A stretch of DNA of 5,617 bases from an uncultured Clostridia bacterium (lineage in GTDB: Bacteria > Bacillota > Clostridia > Lachnospirales > CAG-274): contig CANRCU010000159.1 in NCBI GenBank assembly GCA_947629215.1, positions 1 through 5,617 of the forward strand, read 5' to 3'. The notes beneath the pieces are model-generated. The model saw only the letters and a list, made by a program, of their open reading frames with translations, searched no databases and had not been told where the DNA came from. Below are positions 4,434-5,617 of this stretch, piece by piece. The first letter of the stretch is position 1, and each line of letters begins with the position of its first letter. The position numbers were made by a program, and so were the translations under genes.

Positions 4434-5617
4434 TATTCGGGTATTTTTGATATGACCGTCTTATACATATATCTGAATGAAATTGCGCAAAGCGTGAGCG
4501 AGAGTGTTTCAGCCAGAACAAAGGCGAACCATACATTGCTTACCCTGTGTGTCAGCGAAAGCAGAAACGCCATCGGCACAAGCACTATAAGCTGTCTTGC
4601 AAACGAAACGAACATTGACATAAAGCCCTTGCCAAGCGCCTGAAATACCGAAAGGCTGATTATACAAAAACTTGCTATCGGGAAGTGTATGCTTATCGTT
4701 CTTAACGCAGGTACACCCATCTGAATGATATGCTCCATATTCTCTTCGTTGGCGAAAGGTCTTAAAAGCATATCGGGTATCAGCTGGAAGATGAGCGTAC
4801 CGAGCAAAAGCAGCAAGAAGGCATATAAAATGCTCAGCTTTACGGTCTGCATCATTCGTTTTCGCTTGCCTGCGCCAAAACAGAAGGCAACGATAGGCAC
4901 CATACCGTTATTAAGACCGAAAACAGGCATAAATATAAAACTTTGCAGCTTGAAATATATACCGAAGATGGCAACGGCTGTGTTGTGCGCCTCCACGGCG
5001 GGAAGCGAGGTATCCGATATGATCATCGAAGAAAGTATCTTATTCAGCGCAAGTACCATTATCGAACCGATAGACGCCATTAATATCGAGGGTATACCAA
5101 TGTAGAGTATCATGCTCATGCCCTTGAATGTCGGACGCATCTTTATCATTTTTGCAAACTGTATCTCTTTGTTGCATTTTATATTGAGCAGCAAAGCGAT
5201 GGTACCCGCGAGGCACTGACCTATTACCGTAGCTATCGCGGCGCCTGCCATACCCATGCGCGGCATACCGAAAAAGCCGAAAATAAGTATAGGGTCAAGT
5301 ATGATGTTTGTTATAGCACCTATCATCTGCGTTATCATGGATAAATGCGTCTTGCCCGTGGATTGCAGCAGTCGTTCAAAACATATCTGAGCAAAAAGAC
5401 CCATGCTGAAAGCGCAGGCATATTTTAAATATACAGAACCCTCTTTTGCTATATTTGCGGTCTGCGTCTGCGATGCCATAAACGGCGCTGCGCCGAAAAG
5501 ACCTATTATAAGAAAAAGCACATAGCAGCCCACATAAAGCGCGATACCGTTTAATGCCGTGCTGTTCACACCGTCCTGGTCTTTTGCGCCCAAATTCCTC
5601 GACAACAGGGCATTCAT
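4433..5617 (-). CDS. MATE-family efflux transporter (5' end missing, runs off the right edge)
   Basis: MATE proteins are 12-helix antiporters that export drugs, cationic compounds or metabolites using sodium or proton gradients. The visible 394 residues cover about ten helices. Family features include an opening that matches the conserved segment after helix 2 (NALLSRNLGAK, visible residues 2-12), NIILDPILIFGF (104-115), and MGMAGAAIATVIGQ (121-134). The second-half equivalent is PVFGLNNGMVPIVAFCFGAG (231-250), followed by basic KRKR. The ATG at the very edge is probably an internal Met, because MATE proteins are usually about 440-460 aa and the first one and a half to two helices are missing. 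The reading frame is intact to TAA at 4433. The gene converges on the small-protein operon and shares its terminator. Substrate cannot be told from sequence; the MepA/DinF-like branches are both possible. Confidence 0.93.
   Translation of the reverse strand: MNALLSRNLGAKDQDGVNSTALNGIALYVGCYVLFLIIGLFGAAPFMASQTQTANIAKEGSVYLKYACAFSMGLFAQICFERLLQSTGKTHLSMITQMIGAITNIILDPILIFGFFGMPRMGMAGAAIATVIGQCLAGTIALLLNIKCNKEIQFAKMIKMRPTFKGMSMILYIGIPSILMASIGSIMVLALNKILSSMIISDTSLPAVEAHNTAVAIFGIYFKLQSFIFMPVFGLNNGMVPIVAFCFGAGKRKRMMQTVKLSILYAFLLLLLGTLIFQLIPDMLLRPFANEENMEHIIQMGVPALRTISIHFPIASFCIISLSVFQALGKGFMSMFVSFARQLIVLVPMAFLLSLTHRVSNVWFAFVLAETLSLTLCAISFRYMYKTVISKIPE

Noticed and set aside
4725..5105. Plus-strand frame opposite the MATE gene
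   Set aside because: It is antisense to a clear MATE reading frame and has no ribosome binding site or domain.

Overview
The window looks like chromosomal DNA from a low-to-moderate GC, Gram-positive member of the Clostridia (Firmicutes), plausibly an Oscillospirales/Ruminococcus-type gut organism. This rests on the linked cdaA-cdaR pair, strong AGGAGG-type ribosome binding sites, a secreted protein with a 'copper amine oxidase N' stalk domain, a small lipoprotein, and a single-membrane envelope style. The lineage is an inference from gene content and style, not from a marker gene.

Left part (1-2400, minus strand): cdaA (membrane diadenylate cyclase, makes c-di-AMP) is followed by cdaR (YbbR-repeat regulator of CdaA). 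They overlap by 4 bases (ATGA). cdaR starts at 1445 and runs off the left edge after 481 visible codons. In most Firmicutes glmM comes next, which would lie outside the window. A good extended -10 sigma-A promoter with an A/T tract upstream of it lies just before cdaA.

Middle (2303-4223): a 367-base divergent intergenic region carries the cdaA promoter leftward and an extended -10 promoter rightward. An ATGGAC-N7-GTCCAT inverted repeat sits at the -35 position of the rightward promoter. The rightward unit has four genes, all apparently envelope-targeted: a secreted stalk-domain protein (274 aa), a 61-aa lipoprotein, a 21-aa single-helix hydrophobic peptide with a very strong ribosome binding site (3766-3831), and a 130-aa four-helix membrane protein. 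The start codon of the last overlaps the stop of the 21-aa gene. This small-protein envelope cassette is the least familiar part of the window.

Right part (4224-5617): about 200 bases without a clear gene hold several short inverted repeats and then a strong, probably bidirectional, terminator. After it comes the 3' part of a MATE-family multidrug/cation antiporter gene on the minus strand, converging on the small-protein operon. Its N-terminus lies beyond the right edge.

Overall this is core c-di-AMP signalling and envelope physiology beside an uncharacterised envelope operon and a transporter. I see no CRISPR array, tRNA, rRNA, insertion sequence or phage gene.
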